Source of the DNA: Buddleja alternifolia
Taxonomy: Eukaryota; Streptophyta; Magnoliopsida; Lamiales; Scrophulariaceae
Length of the DNA: 64,000 nucleotides
Assembly: GCA_019426215.1 (NCBI GenBank)
Contig: CM033392.1
Coordinates: forward strand, 54,673,149 to 54,737,148
Direction: 5' to 3'
Part shown: positions 35,210 to 46,686 of the stretch, in pieces
Layout: each line of letters begins with the position of its first letter
Numbering within the stretch: the stretch's first letter is position 1
Notes under the pieces: generated by a model
What the model was told of the DNA's origin: nothing
What the model saw: only the letters and a program-made list of their open reading frames with translations
Database searches by the model: none
Made by a program: the position numbers and the translations under genes

Positions 35210-37179
35210 TAGGGATGGCAATGGGCCTATTCCGAGTCAGTTCTTGTGGATCCAAAATTGGAACTGCATAGGTTTATAGGACCCGAAGCCAGAACTGCAT
35301 AATAAAGGACCCGGAACTGCCAGGAACCAGAACCGCGAGACCCACGGGTACCTGTGGGTACCCGGTAGACATGTTTTTCACTACCAGAGCTATGAAACTC
35401 ACGGGTAACCGCAAGAACTGGAACCGTGAGACTCGCGGGTACCCGCAAGTTTGGAACCAAAACCGGAACTGCGAGACTTTTTTTTTAGCTAGATTTTTGC
35501 CCTTTTTCTTTTCCTTTTTTGCATGACTAATGGTATTCGTTAATTTTTCTTCTTTTTCACTACTTTTTCTTCTATACGTTCTCCATATGTATATTTTATG
35601 TAATAGTTTAGAAGAGAAAATCACTCAAGCTACCAAGCTACTAAAAATATGATGAGTGACTAAATTGCAGTAGGTTATATTCTAAAAAGTCTACTAGTCA
35701 TTGTTATGCTCCAATATTCAAAGAGTATTAGAGATAAACATAGTTATCAATTTTAACAATCTTGAATAATTACAAAGTTTTCATACTAATCTATTCTATA
35801 TTGACAACTACAAAATATAAATTAAATAAGTCGTTCAACACCACACTCTACTTCTTCTTCCTCCGCATCATCCTCTTCTTCCTCCTCATCCAATATTGTA
35901 GGACTAGTTGATAAATCGCCAAACGTAGGACAAGTACCTAACAAAATAAGCAAGAAAATAGAGAATAATAATATTAATAACGTAATATTAAATGATAAAA
36001 TTGAACTCAAAGTTAACTTACCATTTGCCTCTTTCCACAACCAACGACGAGAACACATCAACTCCTCCACAGTCGAAGGATGGAGCATACTCCGATGCGG
36101 GTTAAGTAATATTCCACTAGTACTAAAAACAGATTCTGATGGAACCGGTTAAATCAGAATAGCTAAAATATCTCTTGCTATAGCTTGTAAGGTAGGATAT
36201 TTTAGTCCATTTACCTTCCATCAACTCAACACATCAAAATTTTGTGTTCTTGACAAGACGTTCTCCTCTAAATATCCATCCAACTCAGATGTCAAAGACG
36301 CTGTATCAGCAAAACGTGAAGCCATACTTATTTAGAGAATCATCCGCAGATGCATCCGTGACACCAGAACCACCACCGTGTATCATACTTCCAAGGCTTT
36401 CCCAAGTATTCAAGCTATCACCCCTAGTTGCAGCTCTCGATTGATAATTGCTAAATAGCTCATAATAATTATGGCGAATTTCATCAATTTTAGTCTGTGA
36501 TCACTATAAATCTTTCGAAAGTAAAACTTAACCAATATCATCTTATACCTAGGATCCAAAACAGCAACAACCCCCATCATAATATGACAAGTATCCCAAT
36601 ACTTGTTATATTTTCCAACATTTTCTTTGCCATATTTTGAACCATCCAATTCGGACTCTTTAGCCACTCATCTAACTTTACCTTTATATTACTAATATTT
36701 GGAAAGTAAATGTTAGAAGTAGGATACAGAGTCACTGAGAACATCTCAGTTGCTCGATAAAAAAATTTCAACCTTTCACAAATTTCCTTTGCATTCACCA
36801 AATCCTCGTCAGTTGGTATGCTGTGGTAGTATTTCTCTCGATCTGTAACTAGTGAAAGCACATCCTTATAGATTATTGCAGTTTCGAGCATCAAATAAGT
36901 GGAATTCCAATGAGTTTAAAAATCAATAGACAATTTCTTAGTAATACCTATTTTCAACTGACGAGCACATTCCTCAAATTTTTCTACTCTAGCGGGTGAA
37001 GCAGTCCAATAAACCACACTATTCAGTACCTTCTAAATTGCATCAGTAATCACTCCCAAACCATCTTTAACAATCAAATTAAGAATTTGAGCGCAATAAC
37101 ACATGTGTAGTACCTTTCCATTCAATAGCATATCTCTCTCTGGGAGCTTTTCCACGAGGCGAACAAGCATAGCATCATT

Positions 37180-39337
37180 TGTGACAGCCGAATTTTCTTA
37201 GTATTAGTATACTTACTAATTCGATGACTAGTAGTATGACACCACGAACATTACTTGATTAACATGTATTAGTATTAGTAATTGGGAGATTTTATATCAA
37301 TTCATATTCATGTATAAACCTTGGAATAAGATACAATAATTGTAGGACTAGGAGATAAATAGAAAATTTGCAATAAAGTCCTCATCACCCCTATATATAT
37401 GCACACCTATCTTGCTCTTCTTTTCTCCTCTCATCCACTCATGTATTTCTTGCTCTAAAATCAGAGTTCATTCCCATTTTCATCTCTTTTCAGCTACAAA
37501 ACCGTTTAAGAGAGCCATGGAAAGAGAAAGCTTAACCCACAACATAGAAACCATTTTCCCAAAGCAATTTCCGCACAGAAATTTCCAGCACTGGCAGTGC
37601 TGGTATTCGCACGTTTTGAAGGACGCAATGATGTCCAAATTGGGAGTTCCTTATCTCAAAATCTTCACAAGAGGATAAGAAATAATACTATGGAATTGGA
37701 TTTATCAAATTGGCTACCAAAAGTTTCAAAATCGCTTCAAACCGTGCGGTAAGCTGTCCGTATTTTCAATTTTCAGAACGGTGTTCTATTTTCTTTGGGC
37801 AAGAAACAACTCTTTCGTTGGTTTGATCTTACATGCAAGACCATATTTAGAAACCTCTATGAGTGTAGATATCTTTACATTTAAAGTTCTTTAGAAATCG
37901 TTGAGGAATCATTACATAATTTGTATTTAAAGTTCCACTGCCAGTAAGCTCTTTTCAATTCCAGAATCTGTGTTTCACATTCAATTGCCCAACAAACCCC
38001 TTTTTCCGTGCTCTAATTGTACATGCAAGACCTCCATTAGAATCCTTATTGAATATAGATATGTTTTATGATAAAGTTTGCAGAAAATGGATGCGGAAAT
38101 TGTCTAAAAATGACCACCAATAGACCTACGCAGTCTGCTATTTTAGTTTCTAGAAACTTTTATTGCTTGTGTGAAGGAGTGAAGGATTTGGATAAATTGT
38201 TGTAGATCCATGACCATATATGTAGCTTATACATGGATAAGTGATTGCATGTGAGTTTTAACTTATTTTTAAGAATCATTTAAGACATGCATGATGGTTT
38301 TGTCATGAAAATAAAATGAGCTCAATTTCAGTTTTTGCATGTGTGTTCTACAATGTATTTGAAGATCCAATTGAATGAAATTTTGAAGCCAAAATATTTT
38401 TCAATAAACTTTGTTGTGTTTATAGAAAAAATCGTGGAGTTTGGAAATATTTGAAGTTTTGGTGAATTTTATAAAAATTGGCAAACCACTGCTGCCAGGG
38501 AATTACTTATTTACAGATATGCTTTGTTATAAGCTGAAAATTTTGTATCTACAGATTTTATTTGGCTTCCAAAAATTTTCTGATCCATTTTGAGTGTCTT
38601 GTGAGCATGTCCTATAAATGTTGGAGCTTTCTGATGAACAAGAGATTTTATACAAATTTTTGAAGTGTATCCTGCCTGTGTAAAAACAGCTTCTGCTTGG
38701 CTGGGTTTTGGAGGATGAAACAGCTACTTACAAATCTAGTTTACCTTTGAAACTTTTACCTGAACTTTTTCAGTAAGTCTCCGGTGTTTCTGAAAAATTT
38801 CAAAAGTAAAATCATGTTCTATGAATTTTAATAGATTTTAAACCAAAACCGCGCAGATTTATTTTCTTAGTGTTTTGTCAATCTTTGAATATAATGAAGT
38901 TAAGCATAGTTTGGGAGAATAGTATTTCGTGCATGTTCATGTAGTTCATAGGACCGCATAGGATTTTTCGAGTAGATTATTAAGACGAGTGTTAGAGAAT
39001 AGATTTCTAATATAATCCTTGGATTAACAGGTGGTGTTAGTAAACCGCTCGAGGACGACGCTGAATAACTTGGAAGTTAGTGTGAGTTGCCTCTCAAAAT
39101 TATAGTTATATGTCTTTTAAAACTGGAAGGAGCACGTCATATATATATATCTATATACTTTCATCATGCTTTCAATACTTCCCATGAAAATGAATTTCAA
39201 CACTTTCAAATCAAATCATGGACTCAATTTGCATTAACCATTTCTTGGCACGTTTCAAAGACATATCTTGCGAGAATAATTTTCCAGGCAGGTTTTGTGA
39301 AAATGATTTCAAGAAAACATTCTTTTAATGAAATTCA

Positions 39338-39376
<39 letters not shown>

Positions 39377-40593
39377 GCTCGATTCAATATTCCTTCATGA
39401 GCAAAAATGCTTCATTCAATCATTCGTGACATACATGATTGCATACTTGTTTCAAATGCATATTTTGCAAGCATGATTTCAAAATAAACATCGGTTTTTA
39501 TGGATTTGTGAAATTACTCCATCATTGGTCTTGTATCGTGATCATTTGCCGTGATGGTGTTCTTGTGACGTGTTGCATCTGACGTGGTTGTGTGGGGCCC
39601 AAGGTCGGGCAATGGATAGGGCAGGGTTCGGCCGGTCAAGCATGGGCTTGCGGTCTTAAACAGTTCCCGCTATTCACGTCCAGATCCATGCACCTAGGAC
39701 GGAGTGCTTTGAGGGTGCATGGGTCATTTATCGTGTGGCATACTCCGGATATGACCAAATCGGGCATCGCGAGCCTGCGTGGGGAGGTATAAGGTGATGG
39801 CTTTTAAGCCGCGTGTTCAGGGGTGATAAGGGAGAAGCAGCGGGACCCAAAGTGCTGTGGGTAAATCATCGGACGCGATGGTATTGCTAACATGGCCCCC
39901 TACTGCTTAAGCGTGTCTTGTACGTGTTATATAAACATGTGTTGTACGTGTTACTTAAACATGTCTTGTACGTGATACTTGCATTGAACTACATGTTTTT
40001 TTTAAATGCATGTTTTGAAACTTAAATATCATACCACCAATTGTTCCAGCTTTATCATGAACGTAACTTTTTCCAAGCATGTTTCAATGATATTGAAAAA
40101 ATCTCATCGTGCATATACTAAGACCTTTGTCTCATACTAGCTATTGCTTAATTGTTACTATGATCACAAATTGCTTTTCTTATTTAGGATTTCAATGATC
40201 CTTTGAAAATCAACAAAAATTATTATTGTTTTTCCCTCAATAATTTATCATTTGGGTCTAAAAACTATTTTAAGCAACTTGCACACAAGCACTAGCACTC
40301 ACTAAGCCTTTGCTTATGTATTTTGTTTCATTCCTTCCTTCCAGCTGTAGGTGAGTTGAGCAGTGAGACTAGTTTGGAGGATAACAGGAATAGACATAGA
40401 CGATCCAAGAGGTAAAAACTGGTAGTTTTATTCAAGGATATTAAGTTACTTCGTGATGCGGATGATAGTTTCAGGAGTAGGACCCTAAGATACATTGATA
40501 AAAATTGGGTCCATGTTTTAAAATTGGAACTACAGCTACGATAGACTTATGTATTCAAGTGGGTCTTTTATGACCAAATTTTGGGGCGTTACA
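37180..40593. mobile_element. Solo LTR, 3.4 kb, inside the hAT transposase gene
   Basis: It starts TGTGACAGCCGAATTTTC and ends AAATTTTGGGGCGTTACA. A perfect 5 bp TSD, TCATT, lies at 37175-37179 and 40594-40598. TG..CA ends plus a 5 bp TSD mark an LTR. No gag, pol or second copy is present, so it is a solo LTR left by recombination. At 3.4 kb it is long, in the range of some Tat/Ogre/Athila-type Gypsy LTRs, but I cannot assign the family. A (TA)n tract (39340-39375) and a G/C-rich patch (about 39585-39900) lie inside. Confidence 0.8.
37392..37400 (+). promoter_or_regulatory. TATA box of the solo LTR
   Basis: TATATATAT lies 212 bp into the LTR and is followed by a pyrimidine-rich stretch (CTTGCTCTTCTTTTCTCC), the usual look of an LTR promoter and leader. 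If so, the LTR reads on the plus strand. Confidence 0.45.
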
Positions 40594-41940
40594 TCATTTG
40601 TCGTATAATTGTCTTAATTGTCGACAATTTTGATCAATGTTCCAATCAATCAAAGCTTCAATAAGATGCCTTGACAGAGCTTTGGCGGTATGTGAAGCGG
40701 GAATATATATAAACCTACACCAAGTAGTCGAATGTCCCAGGTAAGATTGCCAAATACATAAATGCAATAACAAATCTAAAGAATTAAAGCATTTCAAATA
40801 CCTCAAAATACAATTCTGTAAGACCCAAGAATCATCAATGTAATGTCCCGTATTCGCCATAAATCTTTTCTTGTTGTTGCTTGATATCCACATGTCAGTT
40901 GTGATGGCAATTCGACACTTAAGCTTCTCCAATAAGTTGTAACACTTGACCCTCTCATGACTATAAATCTTTATAAGGTCATTTTTAAGAGTGTTTCTTG
41001 ACATCACTTGAAGCTTGACTTGAAGCTAGCAACGGACCTACGAAACCCAACATGGTCAACCATACTTAGAGGATAATTGTGTAAAACAACCATCATCGCA
41101 AGTTCACATCTTGTTTCTTCTTCGTTGAATGTTTTATGCTTTTGGCTTCCAACAACTTTCTTGTTTGCCACCGACGGGCTTTGACGAACACCGCTACCTC
41201 CAGATTTTTTTTACAAGATAAATTATAATGTTTGCATAAACTAGATGTTCATTTTACTAGGAGCCTTGAGTTTTACTCCACAATACTTACACTCTCCATA
41301 TTGACACCCAACAACCTTAATTCTTTTGAAATGAGCCCATAAGTTTGATGTTAGCTTCCTTTTACAGAAACATTCTCACTTCCCTCTTCAATTGCTCTAT
41401 TATTATCCCCCATGACCGCACCACTATATCCTAAATACATGGATGGTAGAGAATCACATTTGTCGGGTTCGTCTACAAAACAAAAGGCCAAAATTACCAA
41501 GAGAAATAAATTGAATCACTCTTTTAGCACAAAAGAAAAACAAACATGCATATATAACAGAGCAAAAAACAGTCCACATAAACTTAATTCTCTTATACAT
41601 ACATAAATATAACAGGAAAACATTTCATAAATTTCATTTAAAACTACATCATCAGTTAAGAAACACAAAAAATTAAAAGGATACAAATCAAGAACCCATT
41701 CCACAGGATGTTTCTGATAATAGTAATACTACGGGAACAAAACTGCAACCAAAAATACATCAAAACTTTTCAATTACTTACACCCCACTAAACAAAATCA
41801 AAATACCCAATTCAACCACACAGAAGAATACCATCAATCCAACACAAACAGACTCAAAATATTCCAATCTAAAACGATTATCTACCATTTTCAAGTAGCT
41901 TCACATATATTGATGCTTTTATTATACTACACAGTCATGG

Positions 41941-42755
41941 TCTTAAATCTCGAAATTTTGACCGAAATTTTGGATTTTCAGGGGTCTCAAAGCGAAATTT
42001 GACCTTCGATTCAATTTTGCAGATTATCTTCCGAAATTTTCTGAAGTTTTCGAAACTTTCCGAAACTTTTGTCGAAACCTGAAATTTCTCAAAACTTAAA
42101 ATAAAATAAGAATTACTTTGTTAAATATCTACCGAAATTTTCTGAAATTTTCCAAAATTTTCTGTAACCTGAAATTTTTCAAAAGTTAAAATAATATTTA
42201 ATTATTTATTTTTTAAATAAAATTTAAAATGAGTACACATTATTGTGGTTGTCTTATGGTAAATTTCAAAGGATATGTTTAAAATGGAGAGTCAACATTT
42301 ATCAATCACCCCAACCACAAACGTCCCTTTCTATCCAAATCTAAGGAGAGAAAAAGAGAGCCCATTTCGATCCTCCAAAAAATTCAATGTGGTTTTAAAT
42401 GATGATTTATATTAAAATTGTGGTACTTTATTTTAATGAAGTTCCTAGAAGATTTGGTTATTACTTTACTCTCAAATCACATTTATTTTATATTTTTTGC
42501 CACAGATTTTGGTCATGCTACTTAACCAAATTCACTATACATATACTATATAAATGATATTGTTTATGTAAAAGATGCATAATTATGATAATTAAAATTA
42601 TCTAAATTTTAATTGAAAATTTCCAAGTATTTCTATCAATTTTCATGATTTCTCTAAAATTGAAATCGAAATCAAAATTTTGGATACCCCCCAAATTTTC
42701 ATCGAAATTTTCCTAAACTTGACTCTGAACTCTACACTGAAACCAAAATTTAACC
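41941..42755. mobile_element. Probable fold-back element rich in GAAATTTT words
   Basis: The left part ('GGTCTTAAATCTCGAAATTT', 'CGAAATTTGACC', 'CGATTCAATTTT') is loosely complementary to the right part ('AAAATTGAAATCGAAATC', 'CATCGAAATTTTCC', 'AAAATTTAACCTT'). Arrays of GAAATTTTC and CGAAACTTTC words fill the arms. The ends are too eroded for me to define a TSD. Confidence 0.4.
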
Positions 42756-42767
42756 TTCTAAACAGTG

Positions 42768-42833
42768 CATATATATATATACACATACATACATACATAC
42801 GTACATACATACATACATACATACGTACATATA
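42768..42833. repeat. TA and ACATACAT microsatellite
   Basis: A short (TA)n run is followed by about eleven units of CATA/CGTA. Confidence 0.8.
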
Positions 42834-42990
42834 ATCCATAGTAGTTCTTACTTGTTGCAAAGGAAGATTAGAAGAGACATTTTTTTCAACTAGACATTTT
42901 CACAAACACTTGGGGGGCCTTTGAGTTTTGACATACCAAATAAAGAGTTTTGACATTTTCTTACTTGCTCGGCTGCCGAAAATGGGGGGA

Positions 42991-44700
42991 GTGTTCTTTT
43001 AGGTGTATGCCCTCAATGCCAATGAGGAATTAGATTGAGTAGGGCATTAATAAGTTATTTTTTACTAATGATAATATTTCTATTTATAGAATAAAGGTAC
43101 TTTGGTTTTGTTCATATAAATCTCAATAGCATTTAATTGTATTGAACAAATAGTTTTTGAAATTTGAAGATAGACTTTCCACCTCTTGTATGGATAAGAA
43201 GAGGCACTGGAAGAATCAAGTACTTAATCTATTAATATTGGTTCGCGAGTTAAGGAATTTTAATTGGGTATTAAAGTTTAACTCGCATGACACCTGCTTT
43301 GACAAGGAGTGCCAGTCGAACACTATTTAGATAGTGGAATCCTGTGTCATGAATATAGTTAATGGAATTAACATATTCAAACTCGACTCATTTTAATCCA
43401 ATCACATAGGTATTTACCTTTTAACAGTCAATGATTGTGATTAAAATTGCGATAGTATGTGTGGACTTTTGACCTGAGGAGCTATTTACAATGTGTTTGT
43501 AGTATTGGATATGTTACCAGAGTAGTTAGACCCGTATCACCTGATAGGTGGGGTCAACCTCGAAGTACGATTTAAATGGTGCATTCGACATTGTAAGATA
43601 ACTGGCAATATGGGATTCACCATCTCGATAGCAAACGAGTATGTGACCTGTACGATCATAAGTAATTGAAATTATAAGTCTTTGGCTAAAGCATATAAAC
43701 TAGCTAGTGATAGTTACTAAGGGTAGTTTGGTAATTTCACATTATTATGCTTATAAAGTACAACATCAAGTTCTATGAGTTTGACGTACCATAGCTCTTA
43801 CTTGATCGGATCACGTCGGTGAAGAGTTTATACACATATGATAATCGTAATCAAGGTTCGTGATGACATATTCATCTCGTATTCAATTGGGCTACGATTT
43901 GGTTCCACGGTGCTGGGTAGGTGACAACCTTATCCTTTGGTATCCGCCTATTGCCAATTGAATCGAGCCTAGAGAGTCACGCTATGTGAAGAAAATGAAT
44001 TACTTTCTATGCCAAGGGAATTTGGTAAATTCACATTAGATGTGATTGACTAACAAAATGGATGTCATGATTTAATTAAAAATATTTAATTAGATTAAAT
44101 AAATAAATTAAATCATTACTTCATAAGTTAAATTAATTGGAATTAATTTATAAGTTGAATTGAATTAATTGGACTAAGTTTAATTAGATTAAAGTAACTA
44201 ATTAGTCAAATTGGATTTGGATTTGGAATTGGACTTAATTAATTACATTTGGGCTAAGATGGAACAAAGCCCGAAAGCCCAACCTCAAGGAGGCCTAGCG
44301 GCCACCCTTTCGTATTAGTGTTGGGGTTTTATTTAAAAATCCAATAGTTGTTAGTCAGTAAGAGAACTCACAAACTCAGTTAATTTAGAATCTGACTTTG
44401 AGAAAGAAACTTAGAGCAAAAGAAAAGACAAAAATGCGCTTTTCTCTCTTCTAACTAGCCCCTGCCGCCTACTGTTATGGAGGAGATTGGAACTCTTTTA
44501 GAGATATTCATCCGCGTGATTATCTAGAGGCAGGAATCTAGGGCTGCTTCTAATTTAATCAAGTTTTTGTCATCAAGAGGTAATTCGATTATCCTCTAGA
44601 GTTAATTTTCATGTTGCGCAATTATATCATGAAACCCCGGATCCGATTTCTGGAGTGATTCGAATATAAATTTTATCCGTTAGATCGAATCACAACATGT
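42991..44700 (+). repeat. Copia LTR, plus orientation, solo
   Basis: It starts TGTTCTTTTAGGTGTATGCC and runs to about AATCACAACATG. It aligns in opposite orientation with the LTR at 3929-5594, including GTGGGGTCAACCTCGAAGTA and 'TAAGTCTTTGGC..AAG'. No primer-binding site or gag-pol follows, so it is a solo or truncated LTR inside the large hAT. A TSD could not be made out. Confidence 0.65.
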
Positions 44701-45040
44701 TAGGCCGTCGAAAACTGGAGCCCAAGCAGCGACGATGGTTGGTGGTGGGTTGAGAGTAGCGATGATTTTGACTTTTGTCGTGCGTTTTTTTTCTGTTTTG
44801 GGACTTTGGGGTAAAAAATTCATCTAATTAAAACTAAAATGTGAAAACCTAGCACATTAAAAAAAATGGTCGGTTCTGGGTCCTACTCAGAATCGACCCG
44901 GAACCGTTGGGGCCTAATTTTTTGGAACCAGAACCAGAGCTGGAACCGGAATTGGAACCTGTTACTGTTACTAGAACCGAAACCGTCAGGTTGGTTTCGG
45001 GTTTGTTTCGGGTAAAACATCGGATCCATTTCCATCCCTA

Positions 45041-45908
45041 CCTGACACCACATCTGTATGGATTTTATAGAACAACTGCCTAAATAAGGAGAGAAATATA
45101 CTATTTTAGTATTACAGGACATGCTCACTAAGCACAACCACTTCGTTGCTTTGTCTTATCCACTACCTGTATCTAAGGTGACTGAGTTTTTCCTTGAAGG
45201 CATTTATAAACGGCATGGATTACCTGCTACCTTAACAACAGACAGAGATAAAATCTTCACTAGCCAGTTTTGGAGAGATGTGATAGAAATCTTGGGGATA
45301 GAAGAAGCTATGTCCACTTCCTATCATCTACAATGTGATGGGCAGTGTGAGAGAGTTAATCAATGTTTGGAGAATTACTTAAGGTGCATATGTAACCAAC
45401 ACCTTAGAATTAGGAAAAATGGACTAGTTTGGCAGAATGGTGGTATAACACCAGTTTTCATATAGGGATTGACATCACTCCTTTTGAAGCCATGTATGGG
45501 TACAAGCTCTATCATTTCAGTTTAGGACCCTTTCAACCAATCAAAGTCAGTGGAGTGGAAGAAATAATGGCTAACAGATAAATGATTCTTCAAACACTCA
45601 AGGGCTACATGGCTATTGTCCAGAGTAGGATGAAGATGTATGCAGATAGAAATAGGACCAAGAGGGAGTTTGCAGTAGGAGATCATGTGTACTTGGAACT
45701 ACAACCCTACAAACAGGACAAAAGAGTTTGGAAGCTCAGTGCTAAATATTGTTGCCCATTTGAGGTCATTGGAAGAGTAGGGAAGGTTTCTTATAAGTTT
45801 AAACTACCTGATGATGTCAAGGTACATTCTGTTTTTTATGTGTCCTTGTTAAAGAAGTCTATCTCCCTTAATGCCAATGTGACTAGCTACAACTTTTTTT
45901 GCACTTAA
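45041..45908 (+). pseudogene. Gypsy G1 integrase, second part
   Basis: This continues the integrase that was cut at 35209: 'HLYGFYRTTA' in a shifted frame, then the core at 45121-45465 (HFVALSYPLPVSKV, GLPATLTTDRDKIFTSQFW, STSYHLQCDGQCERVNQCLENYLR). A DHVYLELQPYKQDKRVWKLS / HSVFYVSLLKK module follows at 45582-45908. It then stops (TAA at 45906) where G2 continues into a chromodomain-like segment, so the C-terminus is lost here. Confidence 0.8.
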
Positions 45909-46258
45909 TTGTGAATTTAATTGTGAATAAAACGTAAACAAAGAGTGACGATTTTATAAGAAAAAGGGCGGTGATTTAATGATTTGCGGACAAAATTAGT
46001 TTATTAATTAATTAAATTCATTTTAGGGATTAATCTAATTAGGGCCCAGAATTAGTTATTAGCGGATCAATCCTGCTCATCCACGTGGAAGGGGAATATT
46101 GCAGGCTTTTTGTGTGGACGAAATTTCCAGAGTAGGGCTCAGATTTTGGTAGTGCCTTGAATGCAGTACGAGTCCTCTCTCTCCTATCTTCTTCTTCTCC
46201 TTGCTGCTTTTGAGTATCCATTATCCCTAAAATACTTTTTTCTTCCATTGTTGCTAGA

Positions 46259-46651
46259 TGTCAGATAGAGAAAGTGGATGCTAAAAGAAGAGAAGCAAAG
46301 CACGCTTTTATAAGTAAAAACACGCTTGGAGTAAAACATAAAGCGGGAAGGTTAACCTGATTAGTGTTACGAGGCTTATTAAAGGCACTTGCAAATCAGA
46401 ATGCGACACGTGGCTTGTTTTACAGCTAATAAACAGATGGAGATTGTTAGTTAGTTGTAGTTGTGATGTTAGTTAGGATATTTTTAGAAATATTGTATAA
46501 AAGAGGGAATTACACCATTTGAGGGTTTTAACCAGAAAATTAATACAATTTCTCTTTACAAATTACTCTTTCACTCTATCTTCTCTTCCATTTCTTTCAA
46601 TTACGAGGGTGATAACTAATTTTAGCTCAAATTGCTACTTTGATCATAACA
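46259..46651 (+). repeat. 5' LTR of Gypsy G2
   Basis: 393 bp with TG..CA ends. It includes 'GTATAAAAGAGGGAATTACA' (46495 region), a likely TATA box and start region. Confidence 0.9.
46494..46502 (+). promoter_or_regulatory. TATA box in the G2 5' LTR
   Basis: 'TGTATAAAAGAG' within the LTR is a good plant TATA element; the same text is present in the 3' LTR near 51107-51116. Transcription is presumed to start some 30 bp downstream. Confidence 0.55.
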
Positions 46652-46686
46652 ATTGGCCATCAGAGCATTTGATCTTGGGGACGGAA

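Larger units (their letters stand above)
35840..41370 (-). pseudogene. hAT transposase (BED finger, RNase H-like core, hATC), split by a solo LTR
   Basis: Minus strand. The BED zinc finger is at about 41365-41270 (LWAHFKRIKVVG, C..Y..CKYCGVKLKAP). The core start at 41007-40594 contains SRNTLKNDLIKIYSHE and CRIAITTDMWISSNNKK. After the solo LTR the frame resumes at about 37174, with 'HMCYCAQILNLIVKDGL', then WNSTYLMLETAI and FYRATEMFSVTLYPTSNIYF (36894-36577) and GVVAVLDPRYKM. The hATC dimerisation region at about 36230-35980 contains 'MLHPSTVEELMCSRRWLW' in eroded context. Several stops and frameshifts are present. The order and motifs match plant hAT transposases of the zf-BED RICESLEEPER group. 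Confidence 0.8.
35210..45040 (-). mobile_element. Large hAT transposon carrying a broken transposase gene
   Basis: It begins TAGGGATGGCAATGGG and ends CCATTTCCATCCCTA. The flanking 8-mers CCGGGAAC (35202-35209) and CCTGACAC (45041-45048) share 5 of 8 positions, an eroded TSD, yet the integrase frame of G1 rejoins cleanly across the element. Subterminal regions carry repeated GAACCG and GGGTACCCG motifs at the left end and GAACCG motifs at the right. A minus-strand RICESLEEPER-like hAT transposase lies at 41370-35840. Later insertions are a 3.4 kb solo LTR (37180-40593) and a Copia LTR (42991-44700). Length is 9.8 kb, of which about 5.1 kb is those insertions. Confidence 0.8.

Noticed and set aside
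37412..37678. 88-codon frame just after the TATA box of the solo LTR
   Set aside because: LTRs rarely encode proteins, there is no known motif, and in-frame context ends abruptly; kept only as a possible LTR transcript.
39087..39476. 129-codon frame in the solo LTR
   Set aside because: It runs through a (TA)n microsatellite coding IYIYIY repeats; clearly non-genic.
42768..42833. Regular short repeats as a CRISPR-like or satellite array
   Set aside because: It is a simple tetranucleotide microsatellite with no spacers, in a plant genome.
31770..45908. Possible endogenous pararetrovirus or retrovirus with envelope
   Set aside because: Domain order (gag, protease, RT, RNase H, integrase) with LTRs and no movement-protein or envelope-like frame is plain Ty3/Gypsy.
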